Source: Desemzia sp. RIT 804 (GTDB lineage Bacteria; Bacillota; Bacilli; Lactobacillales; Carnobacteriaceae). From it: a DNA stretch of 64,000 nt. The DNA lies in NCBI RefSeq assembly GCF_016892605.1, contig NZ_JAFEMV010000002.1:248001-312000 (forward strand). Direction: 5' to 3'. The position numbers were made by a program, and so were the translations under genes. Of this stretch, positions 1-9,080 are shown piece by piece; positions within the stretch are counted from its first letter, which is position 1; every line of letters begins with the position of its first letter. A model generated the notes under the pieces. The model saw nothing but the letters and a program-made list of their open reading frames with translations, did no database searches and was not told the DNA's origin.

Positions 1-693
1 GACACTGAATTGCACGCGCGATACTTTTTCACTAGCCACTTCATAACTGACTTTTTGAGGCGAGTTGACAAACACTCCATAGCCGCGGTTGCTCATGTAA
101 AACGGAATATTTTTGTACGCTTGTTCTGTTCCTGTACCGCCATCTGCATTCCACATATCTACTGTTTGTCCATTTTTCACAAATGATGTGAACCGCTCAC
201 CCAAACCGTAAATCAGTTCTCCAACATTTAAAGACAGCTGTTCACTGATGTATGTTTTTTCTTCTTCTTTATTTGTGATGTATGCTTGGCTTCTAGGCTC
301 ACTAGTTGTCAGGACTTTACCATCTTTTTTAAATGTAATTTTGTAAGGCTCTTCATGAGAGACGATTGCTTCAAGATTTCCGCTGACCAAACGACTAGAT
401 CCTTCTGCGCTTTCGATTGAAACTGTTGGATCATTCGGATACAATTCGAAATTCGGTCCATGGTTTAATTGCCCTTTATGATGATACAATTTCACTCCTA
501 TAATATTTTCTCTTGGAGATGACAATTCTACAGTCATCATTCCACCATCTAACGTTGCGCCTTTATCTCCGATATAACGAAATGGAGCGTATAATGTCAA
601 TTTATTTTCTGTTGCTCTTGTTGTATAAACATGAGCAGGATAATTTATTTCATAGCCTTCTTTGAATAACCAACCGCCATCTAAAAATTTCAT
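1..693 (-). CDS. yicI: GH31 alpha-xylosidase, N-terminal part (runs off left edge)
   Basis: The first 231 residues of a glycoside hydrolase family 31 protein are present; the catalytic barrel lies beyond the window. The visible part is the N-terminal beta-sandwich and the start of the barrel. Motifs near residues 164-213, including YGLGERFTSFVKNGQT, the block WNADGGTGTEQAYKNIPFYM and SNRGYGVFVN, are those I associate with YicI/XylS alpha-xylosidases rather than alpha-glucosidases. The family removes alpha-1,6-linked xylose from the non-reducing end of xyloglucan oligosaccharides. No signal peptide is seen, so it should act in the cytoplasm. Its ATG overlaps the stop of the upstream GH1 gene by four bases (ATGA), implying translational coupling. 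It is the last visible gene of the ABC importer operon. Confidence 0.88.
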   Translation of the reverse strand, partial: MKFLDGGWLFKEGYEINYPAHVYTTRATENKLTLYAPFRYIGDKGATLDGGMMTVELSSPRENIIGVKLYHHKGQLNHGPNFELYPNDPTVSIESAEGSSRLVSGNLEAIVSHEEPYKITFKKDGKVLTTSEPRSQAYITNKEEEKTYISEQLSLNVGELIYGLGERFTSFVKNGQTVDMWNADGGTGTEQAYKNIPFYMSNRGYGVFVNSPQKVSYEVASEKVSRVQFSV

Positions 694-2186
694 TTCTGCA
701 CCTCACTGTAGTATTCAGTTAAATTTCTTCCGTTTGTTTGGATCAATTCTTTGTACCAATAAAAACTCTTTTTAGGGATCCGTTCCAATTCTTTTTCTTG
801 TTTATTGTCTCGATCGATATATACAAATCCGTATCGTTTTTTATAGCCGTTCAACCAGCTTAGCAAATCTGTAAAAGACCAAGCACAATACCCAATAATA
901 GGAACCCCATCTGTTAGTGCTTTTTGCATTTCAAGGATGTGTTCCCTTAAGTAATCGATTCGGTAATCGTCTTCTATCGTTCTTTCTCCCGTTAACTCAT
1001 CTATTGCACCCAATCCATTCTCTGTAATAAAGATAGGCAAGTCATAACGAGCGTAAACTTTACGAAGAGCTACTCTAAATCCAATCGGATCGATTTCCCA
1101 GCCCCAAACTGTTTTTTGTAAATATGGATTGCTGACAGATTGAAACATAGGGATTTCTGGACTTTGTGACTGCTCTTCTTTTGGCTGCATCAAGTAAGGA
1201 TCAGTTGCAGAGAAAGATTTGTCTTCAGTATGTGCTGCATTTTCTTTGTTATCGATCTTATTTTCTCTCGCTGTTCCGCCATGGTAATAATTGATACCCA
1301 GAAAATCAGATTTAGCTGATTTTAGTAATACTTCATCTTCAGGAAAAATTGTTGGAGCAACGCCCAATTTTTGTAGTTGTTTAAAGGTAAATACTGGATA
1401 CTTGCCTTTACAATAGACATCCAGCCACCAACTATTGTTAAAGTCATCGCCATTTTCTGCAGCTAAAACATCTTTCGGGTCTGCTGTTAGCGGATACATC
1501 GGTCCATAACCAAAACTAGGTCCGATCAGTCCGTTTGGAACAAGTTCTTTAAAAGATAGAATAGCTTCTGCATTTGCTAAGTTTATGACATGGTTGGCTT
1601 CAAACATTCTTTTTACATCAGAAGTGTTGGGTGGATGACTTTCCCAGCGATAACCCATAGCGGTAAAGACATTTTGTTCGTTGAAGGTCACCCAATACTT
1701 GACCTTCTCTTTAAATCGGTTATACAATACTTCGCAATACTTTTTAAAGAAAGAGACCAGTTTTCTTGATTCCCAACCGTTGTACTTTTCTTGCAACGCC
1801 AAAGGAAGATCCCAATGATACAGCGTCAATACGGGTTCGATACTGTGATGAATCAATTCATCAATCAGGTTTTCATAAAATTGTAAGCCAGCTTCATTCA
1901 CTTTTCCTTCTCCATCTGGAATGATTCTGGACCAGGCTACTGAGAAACGGTAAGATTTCATTCCCATATCAGCCATCAATTGCACATCTTCTTTGTAACG
2001 ATGATAATGATCTACAGCTACATCTCCATTTGTTCCTTGAACGGTTTTGTCGGGGATTTTTGAAAATTCATCCCATATAGAAGGGCCTTTTCCATCTTCA
2101 GCATAAGCTCCTTCAATTTGATAAGCTGCTGATGCGGCACCCCATAGAAAATCTTTAGGAAACGGCTCTAGTTGTTGATGGTGCAT
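690..2186 (-). CDS. GH1 beta-glucosidase / 6-phospho-beta-glucosidase-like enzyme
   Basis: A 498-residue glycoside hydrolase family 1 protein. The acid/base glutamate is in TFNEQN (E170) and the nucleophile in FITENG (E389). The start used is the ATG after AAAGGGG; an upstream in-frame start would overlap the ROK gene and lacks a binding site. S443, K450 and Y452 fit the S-x6-K-x-Y pattern that binds substrate phosphate in 6-phospho-glycosidases, yet a tryptophan follows the serine as in non-phospho beta-glucosidases. The gene sits in an ABC-importer operon that should deliver unphosphorylated sugars, so the substrate is uncertain. In context it probably removes glucose from the xyloglucan backbone after the alpha-xylosidase unmasks it. 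No signal peptide. Confidence 0.85.
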   Translation of the reverse strand: MHHQQLEPFPKDFLWGAASAAYQIEGAYAEDGKGPSIWDEFSKIPDKTVQGTNGDVAVDHYHRYKEDVQLMADMGMKSYRFSVAWSRIIPDGEGKVNEAGLQFYENLIDELIHHSIEPVLTLYHWDLPLALQEKYNGWESRKLVSFFKKYCEVLYNRFKEKVKYWVTFNEQNVFTAMGYRWESHPPNTSDVKRMFEANHVINLANAEAILSFKELVPNGLIGPSFGYGPMYPLTADPKDVLAAENGDDFNNSWWLDVYCKGKYPVFTFKQLQKLGVAPTIFPEDEVLLKSAKSDFLGINYYHGGTARENKIDNKENAAHTEDKSFSATDPYLMQPKEEQSQSPEIPMFQSVSNPYLQKTVWGWEIDPIGFRVALRKVYARYDLPIFITENGLGAIDELTGERTIEDDYRIDYLREHILEMQKALTDGVPIIGYCAWSFTDLLSWLNGYKKRYGFVYIDRDNKQEKELERIPKKSFYWYKELIQTNGRNLTEYYSEVQK

Positions 2187-2200
2187 GTTATTCCCCTTTC

Positions 2201-3091
2201 TTATTGTGCGATAGTTTCTGGTTCGAGTAAGAGACAATACAAAGCTCCAAGTAAACCAGCATTATTTTTATGCGCACAAATATCTATTGGAACACTAAAA
2301 TCTTGCCAGTGGATATTTTGTTGCAATGAATCCAAGACCATTGGGAGCAACAGAGGATCTGCACTGATGCCTCCACCGATCAGTATTTTTTCAGGGTTCA
2401 TAAAAGTAGCAATATTGAAAATAGCTACGGCAATATTGTCTGTCCATTGTTTGACGACTAGCTCTACAGCTTTATCTTGGCGCATTCTCAGCATGATTTC
2501 TTTTCCGTTGATTGTTTCGTCTTTACCAAAATGATCTTGATAACTTCGAACCAATGCTGTCGTAGAAGCCAACTCGTGTAGTGTTTGGCTTGGATCTGTA
2601 GAATGATGGATACGCATCATGCCAAACTCGCCTGATTTAAATTGGCAGCCATGAATCAATTGGTCATTCACCATGATAGCTCCACCTATTCCTGTACCAA
2701 TGGTTAATAAGATGACGTCTTTATTTTCTACAGCTTTACCGTTCAGTTTTTCAGCCAACAATGCACAATTCGCATCATTTTCGATCGTGACAGAGTAAGG
2801 AACAGTCTCTTTTAGAGCTTCTAATATATTTTCTCCATATAAGCTGTATATAGCTCCTGCCGTAACGGAAACTCCTACTGTTGGATCGACCACTCCAGGC
2901 ATGCTCAATCCAATGCCTTTTATTGTATATTCTTTCTCGTATTGTGTGATGATTTGCAACAAGGAAGACACGAATAAATCTTTACTTTCATGGACAGTAG
3001 GAAAAACATCTTGAGTAAGAATGTTCCCGTTTGCCTCAACTACTGCGTGCTTCACAAATGTACCGCCTATATCAAAACAAATATAATTCAA
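2201..3091 (-). CDS. ROK family sugar kinase
   Basis: A ROK-fold kinase of about 296 residues. The N-terminal phosphate-binding loop is CFDIGGTFVKHAV and the catalytic aspartate lies in ENDANCALLAE. The usual ROK zinc motif (HxxCxCGxxGC) is absent: the matching stretch reads GCQFKSGEFGMM with no cysteine cluster. I chose a TTG start, which gives MNYICFDIGG, because GAGGG lies eight bases upstream of it; an ATG five codons earlier has no ribosome binding site. It lies between the binding-protein gene and GH1 in the importer operon and probably phosphorylates the glucose released by the hydrolases. Family known; substrate inferred. Confidence 0.8.
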   Translation of the reverse strand: MNYICFDIGGTFVKHAVVEANGNILTQDVFPTVHESKDLFVSSLLQIITQYEKEYTIKGIGLSMPGVVDPTVGVSVTAGAIYSLYGENILEALKETVPYSVTIENDANCALLAEKLNGKAVENKDVILLTIGTGIGGAIMVNDQLIHGCQFKSGEFGMMRIHHSTDPSQTLHELASTTALVRSYQDHFGKDETINGKEIMLRMRQDKAVELVVKQWTDNIAVAIFNIATFMNPEKILIGGGISADPLLLPMVLDSLQQNIHWQDFSVPIDICAHKNNAGLLGALYCLLLEPETIAQ

Positions 3092-3116
3092 CGGTTTTTC
3101 CCTCATTTCATATTAA

Positions 3117-3161
3117 AATGGAAAGTAGCTGCATAAATACTCTATGCAAGTACTTTCCATT
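3117..3161 (-). other. Intercistronic stem-loop between binding protein and ROK genes
   Basis: AATGGAAAGTA at the left pairs with TACTTTCCATT at the right, and GCATA pairs with TATGC inside, around a short AT-rich loop. No T-run follows on the minus strand, so it is not a standard terminator. Its place directly after the binding-protein gene suits an RNA-processing or 3' protection hairpin that keeps binding-protein mRNA abundant, as in many ABC sugar operons. Confidence 0.6.
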
Positions 3162-3249
3162 CGTTTTCTTTCAACCACAGGAATGTATGGAAATCTTGCT
3201 CACATGGAACAATACTTTTTAAATTAGTTGAATCATTCCCTAAGTTTTT

Positions 3250-4911
3250 TTATTCTTCGCCCCATAATTCTAGACGTTGATGAGTCAAGTCAGTCATCTC
3301 AGCATTGGCTTTATCAATTCCCATGTCCAGTAACCCTTGTTGCATTTCTTCCCAAATAGTGTCAAAGTCTTCTGGACTTGCTAGGACAGCTTCTGTTATT
3401 TTCTGAGTTGTGTAATCATCTGCTTCAGTTTGGATGATGGCTACATCGCTACTTGAAGGCAATACGTATTCGTAAGCTTTACCATGCTTAGGACTGCCTA
3501 ATTCTTCTGGAGTTGGGAATGTATCTACCCATAAGTCAACTCCATACGCTTCTAAAGCTTCTTTATCCGCTTCAGTATAGTTAGCTACGATATCTTCGCG
3601 TGTTGAGCGAGTGATCGATTGTCCATTAGAATCTACCGCACCTGTTCCCCAAGCTGGGAATGGCCAGATATATGCACCAATACCTGATTCAACATTGTAG
3701 TTGGCATTTGTATTCGAGTTTTCACGGTCTTCTTCTGTTTGAACGCGTTCACCATCTACGATTTCATAGTTTACGCCTTCAACTCCCCAGTTCACTAAGA
3801 TTTGAGCTTCTTCTGAAGCCATCCAGTCTAAGAAATCAAATGCTTCTTCTTGGTATTCGGAAGAGGAAGTGATTGAAATACCTGTTGTTCCCGTAAATCC
3901 ATAATCTTTCGTACTTTGAGAAACATATTCTTCACCTAATGTAGTAGGCAGAGGCGCCCATAAGCTTTCATCTTTACCTTCTTGTTTTAAAGCAGCTACT
4001 GCAGACATGTAGTTCCAATCTTGGTCAGCCAATCCTAAAACTCGTCCAGATGATAGTTTTGCGATATAAGTATCATAGGTTTGAGTAAAAGATTCTGGAT
4101 CTAACAATCCGATATCGTTCATATGGTTCAGCCATGTGAAGTATTCTTTTGTTTCTGGTAATTGGAATTTGTAAACTGTGTCTCCGGTTTCTTCGTCTAC
4201 ATGCCATTGCCCATCATCTTGCATTCCACCCGCAAACCCTGAAGGATTTCCTACAGTGATCAGCCAACGCCAGTCACTTCCTAATAAACTTAATCCGATG
4301 TGGTCTTGACCATCTTCAGTTGTTGGGTTTTCGGCCATATAATCAACTAAAGCTTTTTCATAGTCTTCTAGCGTTTTGATTTCTGGATAACCTTGTTCTT
4401 TCAATACTTTTAAAGCTATTTGATTCGTTCCGCCTGTTGCATTATAAGTATTTGTGACTCCGCCCGTACCTAAATGATAGATTTGAGGATCTTCTAAACT
4501 GTTTCTTAAACGGTCCATTTGATCTCCGTATAACATTTTAAGATTGTCACCACGTTCTTCAATTAAATCATCTAGAGGAATAAGAGCACCTGCATCAATC
4601 ATTTTATTGATATCACCTTTAGCAAAAATCATATCTGGATAATCGCCACTCGCGATCATTAAAGGTACAGCTTGTTCGTCTCCACCTACTGGATGTGAGA
4701 TTTCAAGGTTGATACCTGTTTCTTCAGTAATTTTTTCAGCTACAGGATTGGAAAATGGATCATCTTGCGTCAAATCTGCACTAAAGAAAGTCAATGTTAA
4801 CGGCTCCCCTTCTCCTCCACCTTCATTGGCACTATTTTCTCCATTACCACACGCTGCCAATAAGAATCCTCCTGTTAACATGAATGAAGCAACTATTTTC
4901 TTCATCTTCAT
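3250..4911 (-). CDS. Oligosaccharide ABC transporter substrate-binding lipoprotein (LplA type)
   Basis: A lipoprotein of about 553 residues with a lysine-rich N-terminus, a hydrophobic core and lipobox LAAC (lipidated Cys21). Its size and features such as DYPDMIFAKGD and repeated acidic/tryptophan segments match the large family 1 binding proteins that pair with LplB/YtcP permeases. These capture oligosaccharides outside the membrane. The ATG used follows GGGAGG by eight bases; an upstream TTG overlaps that binding site and is rejected. It is third in the operon after both permeases. In context the cargo is probably a xyloglucan-type or similarly decorated oligosaccharide. Confidence 0.85.
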   Translation of the reverse strand: MKMKKIVASFMLTGGFLLAACGNGENSANEGGGEGEPLTLTFFSADLTQDDPFSNPVAEKITEETGINLEISHPVGGDEQAVPLMIASGDYPDMIFAKGDINKMIDAGALIPLDDLIEERGDNLKMLYGDQMDRLRNSLEDPQIYHLGTGGVTNTYNATGGTNQIALKVLKEQGYPEIKTLEDYEKALVDYMAENPTTEDGQDHIGLSLLGSDWRWLITVGNPSGFAGGMQDDGQWHVDEETGDTVYKFQLPETKEYFTWLNHMNDIGLLDPESFTQTYDTYIAKLSSGRVLGLADQDWNYMSAVAALKQEGKDESLWAPLPTTLGEEYVSQSTKDYGFTGTTGISITSSSEYQEEAFDFLDWMASEEAQILVNWGVEGVNYEIVDGERVQTEEDRENSNTNANYNVESGIGAYIWPFPAWGTGAVDSNGQSITRSTREDIVANYTEADKEALEAYGVDLWVDTFPTPEELGSPKHGKAYEYVLPSSSDVAIIQTEADDYTTQKITEAVLASPEDFDTIWEEMQQGLLDMGIDKANAEMTDLTHQRLELWGEE

Positions 4912-4959
4912 TACTAAACCTCCCAATTTCTATTTTTTAATTTTTATACCCCTATGAAA

Positions 4960-5910
4960 TTAACTTTTTACTGCTCCAAGTGTCAATCCGGATACGAAAT
5001 ATTTTTGTAAGAACGGATACACTAACAAGATAGGAACTGTTGCAATGACCGTTACTGCCATTTTGATCGATTCTGGAGTTGTTTTTCTAGACAGCATTTG
5101 CTGACTATTGATTCCATTAACATCGTTAGAAGTCATTGAACTGGCATTGTCCATAATCTTCATTAATTCATACTGCAATGTTGTTAGATCAGAATTTGAC
5201 CTTGCATAAAGATACGTGTCAAACCAACTGTTCCATTGACCTACTGCCACAAACAGAGCTACAGTAGCTAAAACCGGCATACACAATGGCATGATGATTT
5301 TCAGGAATATCGTAAAATCACTAGCCCCATCGATTTTTGCCGATTCTTCCAAGGCATCCGGCAAATCATCTATGAAAGAGCGGATAATAATGACATTGAA
5401 TGCACTCAATAAGCTTGGAATGATATAAACCGCAAAGTTGTTGATCAATCCTAATTCTCTAATCACTAAGAATGAAGGAATCAACCCACCGCTGATGTAC
5501 ATCGTAAGCGTTAACATTATTGTCACTGCTTTTCGGAAAACGAATTGTTTTCTACTGATCACATAAGCTAGTACCGCACATGAGAAAGTACTTAAAACCG
5601 TTCCGATGATCGTTCTCAATACAGAGTTTTGAAATGCTAATATCAAATTTCCATTAGATGCAAAGACCTCTTGATAGTTTGCAAGAGTGAAGATACGAGG
5701 AAAAATATGCAGCCCGCCTCTAGCTGTATCTGTCGCATCGTTTAAAGAAATAGCCAATACATTTAAGAATGGGTACAGAGTAACCACTAATACTATCAGC
5801 ATAAAAGCTGCTAATACGTAATCTGTTTTAGTGATTTTTTTGATTTTACTTTTTTTTCTCTTTACTCTTTGCTTCGGTTCTGTTTCCGTCTCTAATACAT
5901 TTAGTTCCAT
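4960..5910 (-). CDS. Carbohydrate ABC transporter permease (YtcP/LplC type)
   Basis: An integral membrane protein of 316 residues with about six helices and a very basic N-terminal segment (VKRKKSKIKKITK). The ATPase-docking EAA loop is EESAKIDGASDFTIFLKIIM near residue 200. The ATG chosen follows AAGGAG; the longer upstream frame overlaps the preceding permease gene. It forms the translocation pore with the preceding LplB-like permease. No ATPase gene lies in this operon, so the importer must borrow a shared MsmK/MsmX-type ATPase encoded elsewhere. Confidence 0.88.
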   Translation of the reverse strand: MELNVLETETEPKQRVKRKKSKIKKITKTDYVLAAFMLIVLVVTLYPFLNVLAISLNDATDTARGGLHIFPRIFTLANYQEVFASNGNLILAFQNSVLRTIIGTVLSTFSCAVLAYVISRKQFVFRKAVTIMLTLTMYISGGLIPSFLVIRELGLINNFAVYIIPSLLSAFNVIIIRSFIDDLPDALEESAKIDGASDFTIFLKIIMPLCMPVLATVALFVAVGQWNSWFDTYLYARSNSDLTTLQYELMKIMDNASSMTSNDVNGINSQQMLSRKTTPESIKMAVTVIATVPILLVYPFLQKYFVSGLTLGAVKS

Positions 5911-5926
5911 TATGATCCTCTCCTTT

Positions 5927-6901
5927 CTAGAGTAATCCACCTTGGCCTGTTTTCTTAGCAATACTGTTGAACGTTAGGATCAAAAAGACACTGACGATCG
6001 ATTTGAATATCCCGATCGCGGTACCAAATGAGTAACGGAACATTCCGATACCATAATCTAATGCATACTTTTCAATAACCAACGCTTTATTTGCAACAAT
6101 ATTATTTCCTAATAGCATTTGTTTTTCAAAACCAATGTTGATCAAATTACCGATGTTCATGATCATTAAAACAACAATGATTGGCTTGATTGCTGGCAAT
6201 GTGATGTTCAAGATTTTTTGCCACCTATTGGCTCCATCTACTTCTGCTGCTTCGTACATTTCTTGATCTACGCTCGTCATAGCAGCAAGATAAATGATGG
6301 CATTCCAACCTGTTTCTTTCCACACATCTGCTCCGGTGACAATTCCCCAAAAGCTGTTTGGATTAGCTAGAAAGTTGATCGGTGCCTCGATCAAGTTAAG
6401 CGAAAGTAAAACTTCATTTGCAATTCCACTTATGGAAAGTGTTTGAGTTACGATATTCGCAACAACTACCCAAGAAACAAAGTGAGGAAGATAAGAAACG
6501 GTTTGAGTCAGTTTTTTAAAGCGCGTAAAACGCATCTCATTCAGCGCAAGAGCAAACATGATAGCTGTCAATGTTCCAAAAACAAGTCCCAAAACTCCCA
6601 TACCTAACGTGTTCTTTAAAGCTGAATAGAAAAGGGGCTGTTGAAATAAATCAATAAAATGTTTTAGTCCTACCCACTCAGATCCAAAGAATCCGTTTTG
6701 CGGTTTATAATCTTGAAAAGCAATTATCCACCCAAACAATGGGGTATAAGCAAAAACCATTAGCCATGCTACAAAAGGAAGTGACATCAAGATCAAGACT
6801 TTTTGATCTTTGATTTTCTTCCAAGTGATCTTAGTCTTCGCTTTTTTGAGTTTTGGTTGTTTCACTTCTTTTGCAGCCTCTACTGCCTTTAAACTTTCCA
6901 T
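5927..6901 (-). CDS. Carbohydrate ABC transporter permease (LplB type)
   Basis: A 324-residue membrane permease with a lysine-rich N-terminal tail and six predicted helices. The EAA loop is YEAAEVDGANRWQKILNITL near residue 215. The start follows an AGGAGG site. It is the first gene of the importer operon, which runs permease, permease, binding protein, ROK kinase, GH1, GH31. A perfect cre site lies about 45 bases upstream, so the operon should be repressed by CcpA when preferred sugars are present. Confidence 0.88.
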   Translation of the reverse strand: MESLKAVEAAKEVKQPKLKKAKTKITWKKIKDQKVLILMSLPFVAWLMVFAYTPLFGWIIAFQDYKPQNGFFGSEWVGLKHFIDLFQQPLFYSALKNTLGMGVLGLVFGTLTAIMFALALNEMRFTRFKKLTQTVSYLPHFVSWVVVANIVTQTLSISGIANEVLLSLNLIEAPINFLANPNSFWGIVTGADVWKETGWNAIIYLAAMTSVDQEMYEAAEVDGANRWQKILNITLPAIKPIIVVLMIMNIGNLINIGFEKQMLLGNNIVANKALVIEKYALDYGIGMFRYSFGTAIGIFKSIVSVFLILTFNSIAKKTGQGGLL

Positions 6902-6944
6902 TCTATCTCCTCCTAGTTCTTTCTTTCCTATGTCTTAATAATAA

Positions 6945-6960
6945 ATGATACCGCTTCCAA
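6945..6960 (-). promoter_or_regulatory. cre site upstream of the oligosaccharide importer operon
   Basis: TTGGAAGCGGTATCAT on the minus strand matches the CcpA operator consensus WTGNNARCGNWWWCAW at every defined position. It lies between the terminator of the upstream operon and the first permease gene, where it can block or compete with transcription initiation. Confidence 0.8.
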
Positions 6961-6990
6961 AAAATACCCTAAAAAAAAGACATCGACCCT

Positions 6991-7029
6991 GTAAAAAATA
7001 GCTCACTTTAGCTTAAAGCTATTTTTTAC
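6991..7029 (-). terminator. Terminator after the GH95/yesMNL operon
   Basis: A perfect stem of GTAAAAAATAGCT with its complement encloses about 12 loop bases. The A/T ends of the stem provide the T-tract on the minus strand. It separates the DUF4340-like lipoprotein gene from the cre-controlled importer operon. Confidence 0.75.
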
Positions 7030-7040
7030 TGTCGATTTTT

Positions 7041-8396
7041 TTAATTTTCTATTAAAAGCGCAATTTGTTGCAACATAGTTTCTAGTTGACCGATAGATGT
7101 GGTGAATTCACTTACACCATTTTTAATGACGACATACTCTCCTTCTTGATAGGGAATAAAGCGGATATAGTTGGTCAAAATGTCTCCATTATCTTTAAAA
7201 GTATATAAGACACTGATTTCTCCTTCTACTTCTCCATTTGGAATAGTATAATTCTCTAATTCTTCCTCATAAGACAACATAGCTAAATACTGATATGTTT
7301 TTCTAAAAGCCTCTGTATCTACTTGTGTCCCATTTATAAAGATATCAGAAGCAATTTCTAATTGACTTTCTTCATTATCGATAACGTCATGTTTAGCCTC
7401 AATCATTGTTTTTTCTTCATCAGCTACGATTTCAATAGACTCGACCGCTGTTAATGGCAACAACGCTATAAAGTTATCGACTAATTCAGCTGGTTGAAGA
7501 GTCAATTGTTCAATGAGCACATTAGGAACTTGATAGACTGATTGATTGCTTTCTAATTTGACATAGGTATAGTTTTCCGACTTAACATCAGCACCGATTA
7601 AAAGGGTTTCTTGATCCTCATTGCCTATCAAGTCGATTTGAATGGGAGAGGAGAAGGTTTCTGGTTCAACGGCTTCACTCTTATTCCCTTTTATAGAAGT
7701 CAAGGCAGCCAATAATTGTTGCATTTGGTTATATTCGATTGAAAACTCCGTTTGGAGATCCGAATGCAAAAACCAACCACTAATAAAAGGAGACGTTTCT
7801 ACATCCGACAGAGACGTTTCTTGATTCAATACAAATGTTGAATTCTCATCTGAATAGCGAATCTCTTTTAAGTCTTCACTTATCAATTCCATCGATTTTT
7901 GCAGCATGATAAAGGAAATTTGTTTTAATTCATCTGGAAATCTGGTTAATTGATAGACTGTTTCTTCACTATCGACCGCATAAACTTCTCCATCCTTATC
8001 TTCTATAAATTCGACCTTTTTCTCTTCTTTGTCTTCATTAGTTACAGTGGTTGTCAAAAATGTTTCTTCTGTTAATATTGGTTTTGCTTCTGTTTTATCT
8101 ACAACTATGCCGTTCAACTGTATCAAACCAGTCATTAAATTATTTGTCGTATCTTGATCAATAAGCTCCCCGTTACTAGCTGTCCATCCATTAGATGTAT
8201 ACTCTAGAGCGACTTCTTCTTCACCTATCAAAGTAGCTTCTTTCAGGTTTGTGTACTCCATAAAAAGAGCAATAGGCTCCTCGCTAGTAGACTCTTCTGT
8301 TGTTGCTGTATCGGAATCCTTCGCACACCCCATAAAAAAAATGGCGGTCAGTAAAAAACTCCATACTATGATTCCATGCGATCCTTTTTTTATCAT
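7041..8396 (-). CDS. DUF4340-like lipoprotein
   Basis: A lipoprotein of 451 residues with signal segment and lipobox MGC, followed by an acidic Ser/Thr-rich linker. The body appears to hold three copies of a module with an aromatic beta-strand and a helix near a ...LLAALTSI... segment; this threefold pattern resembles DUF4340. The molecular function is unknown. It is the last gene of the GH95-yesM-yesN-yesL operon, so a role in sensing or handling sugar at the membrane is possible but unproven. Two adjacent ATG codons follow AGGAG; the second has the better spacing. The DUF4340 assignment is by recognition of the pattern, not by a search. Confidence 0.65.
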   Translation of the reverse strand: MIKKGSHGIIVWSFLLTAIFFMGCAKDSDTATTEESTSEEPIALFMEYTNLKEATLIGEEEVALEYTSNGWTASNGELIDQDTTNNLMTGLIQLNGIVVDKTEAKPILTEETFLTTTVTNEDKEEKKVEFIEDKDGEVYAVDSEETVYQLTRFPDELKQISFIMLQKSMELISEDLKEIRYSDENSTFVLNQETSLSDVETSPFISGWFLHSDLQTEFSIEYNQMQQLLAALTSIKGNKSEAVEPETFSSPIQIDLIGNEDQETLLIGADVKSENYTYVKLESNQSVYQVPNVLIEQLTLQPAELVDNFIALLPLTAVESIEIVADEEKTMIEAKHDVIDNEESQLEIASDIFINGTQVDTEAFRKTYQYLAMLSYEEELENYTIPNGEVEGEISVLYTFKDNGDILTNYIRFIPYQEGEYVVIKNGVSEFTTSIGQLETMLQQIALLIEN

Positions 8397-8405
8397 CATA
8401 TACTC

Positions 8406-9080
8406 CTAACTTTCTATGGAAAATTGCTGATTTAAAAAGCTCAAAATTTTATCATTTTGCTTCATGATAAAATAACAGCTTACTGAAAAAACAAACAAAA
8501 ACATTTCACTGGGGTAAGCATATAAGATGATCCCAAATGAAAGGAGCGTGATCAGATTAAAGAGCTGTCCTAAGAAAAATTTACCCCATGTATAAAAAGA
8601 AATGATGTATAGATTTTTCAACTTCACTTCAAAAGTAGTCAAAATAGGAAACCCTGCTAACGAAACCGCTAAGTTGATCAACAAACCTAATCCAAATAAA
8701 ATCGCTATGATTGTTTGATCTTTGTCCAGAAAATATAAAACATCTACTAAAAAGATAGTTCCTATTCCTAATTGAAGCAGCCAAAATTTTAAGGTGATCC
8801 TTAAGTTTAATTTATACCCATAAACATAATCACCAATAGGACGCAGCTCTTTTTCTTGCCACATTTTCCTCATCGAATAACACATCGCGCTAATACTGAA
8901 ACCCATAGGTATCAATGATAAACTGTACAGTAAAATATTTGAAAGACTGAGCGGGAAAATGAATAATACAAACAAAAATAAGCTATTGGAAACAAGAAAT
9001 AACAGATTAGTGACCAAAAAATAGTACAAGTATTTCAGTATTTTGTATAATAATGAATCTAAAATACTTTTTTCTTTCAT
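8406..9080 (-). CDS. YesL/DUF624 family membrane protein
   Basis: A membrane protein of 224 residues with about five hydrophobic helices and a conserved central segment (MRKMWQEKELRPIGDYVYGYKLN). This is the architecture of YesL, which is usually encoded beside YesM/YesN two-component systems and complex-sugar ABC importers in Firmicutes. The function is not established in the family. Its ATG overlaps the yesN-like stop codon by four bases, so the two are probably translationally coupled. Confidence 0.8.
   Translation of the reverse strand: MKEKSILDSLLYKILKYLYYFLVTNLLFLVSNSLFLFVLFIFPLSLSNILLYSLSLIPMGFSISAMCYSMRKMWQEKELRPIGDYVYGYKLNLRITLKFWLLQLGIGTIFLVDVLYFLDKDQTIIAILFGLGLLINLAVSLAGFPILTTFEVKLKNLYIISFYTWGKFFLGQLFNLITLLSFGIILYAYPSEMFLFVFSVSCYFIMKQNDKILSFLNQQFSIES

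Noticed and set aside
3091-3106. ATG start for the first ROK kinase
   Set aside because: No ribosome binding site lies before it, whereas GAGGG is well placed for the TTG five codons later.
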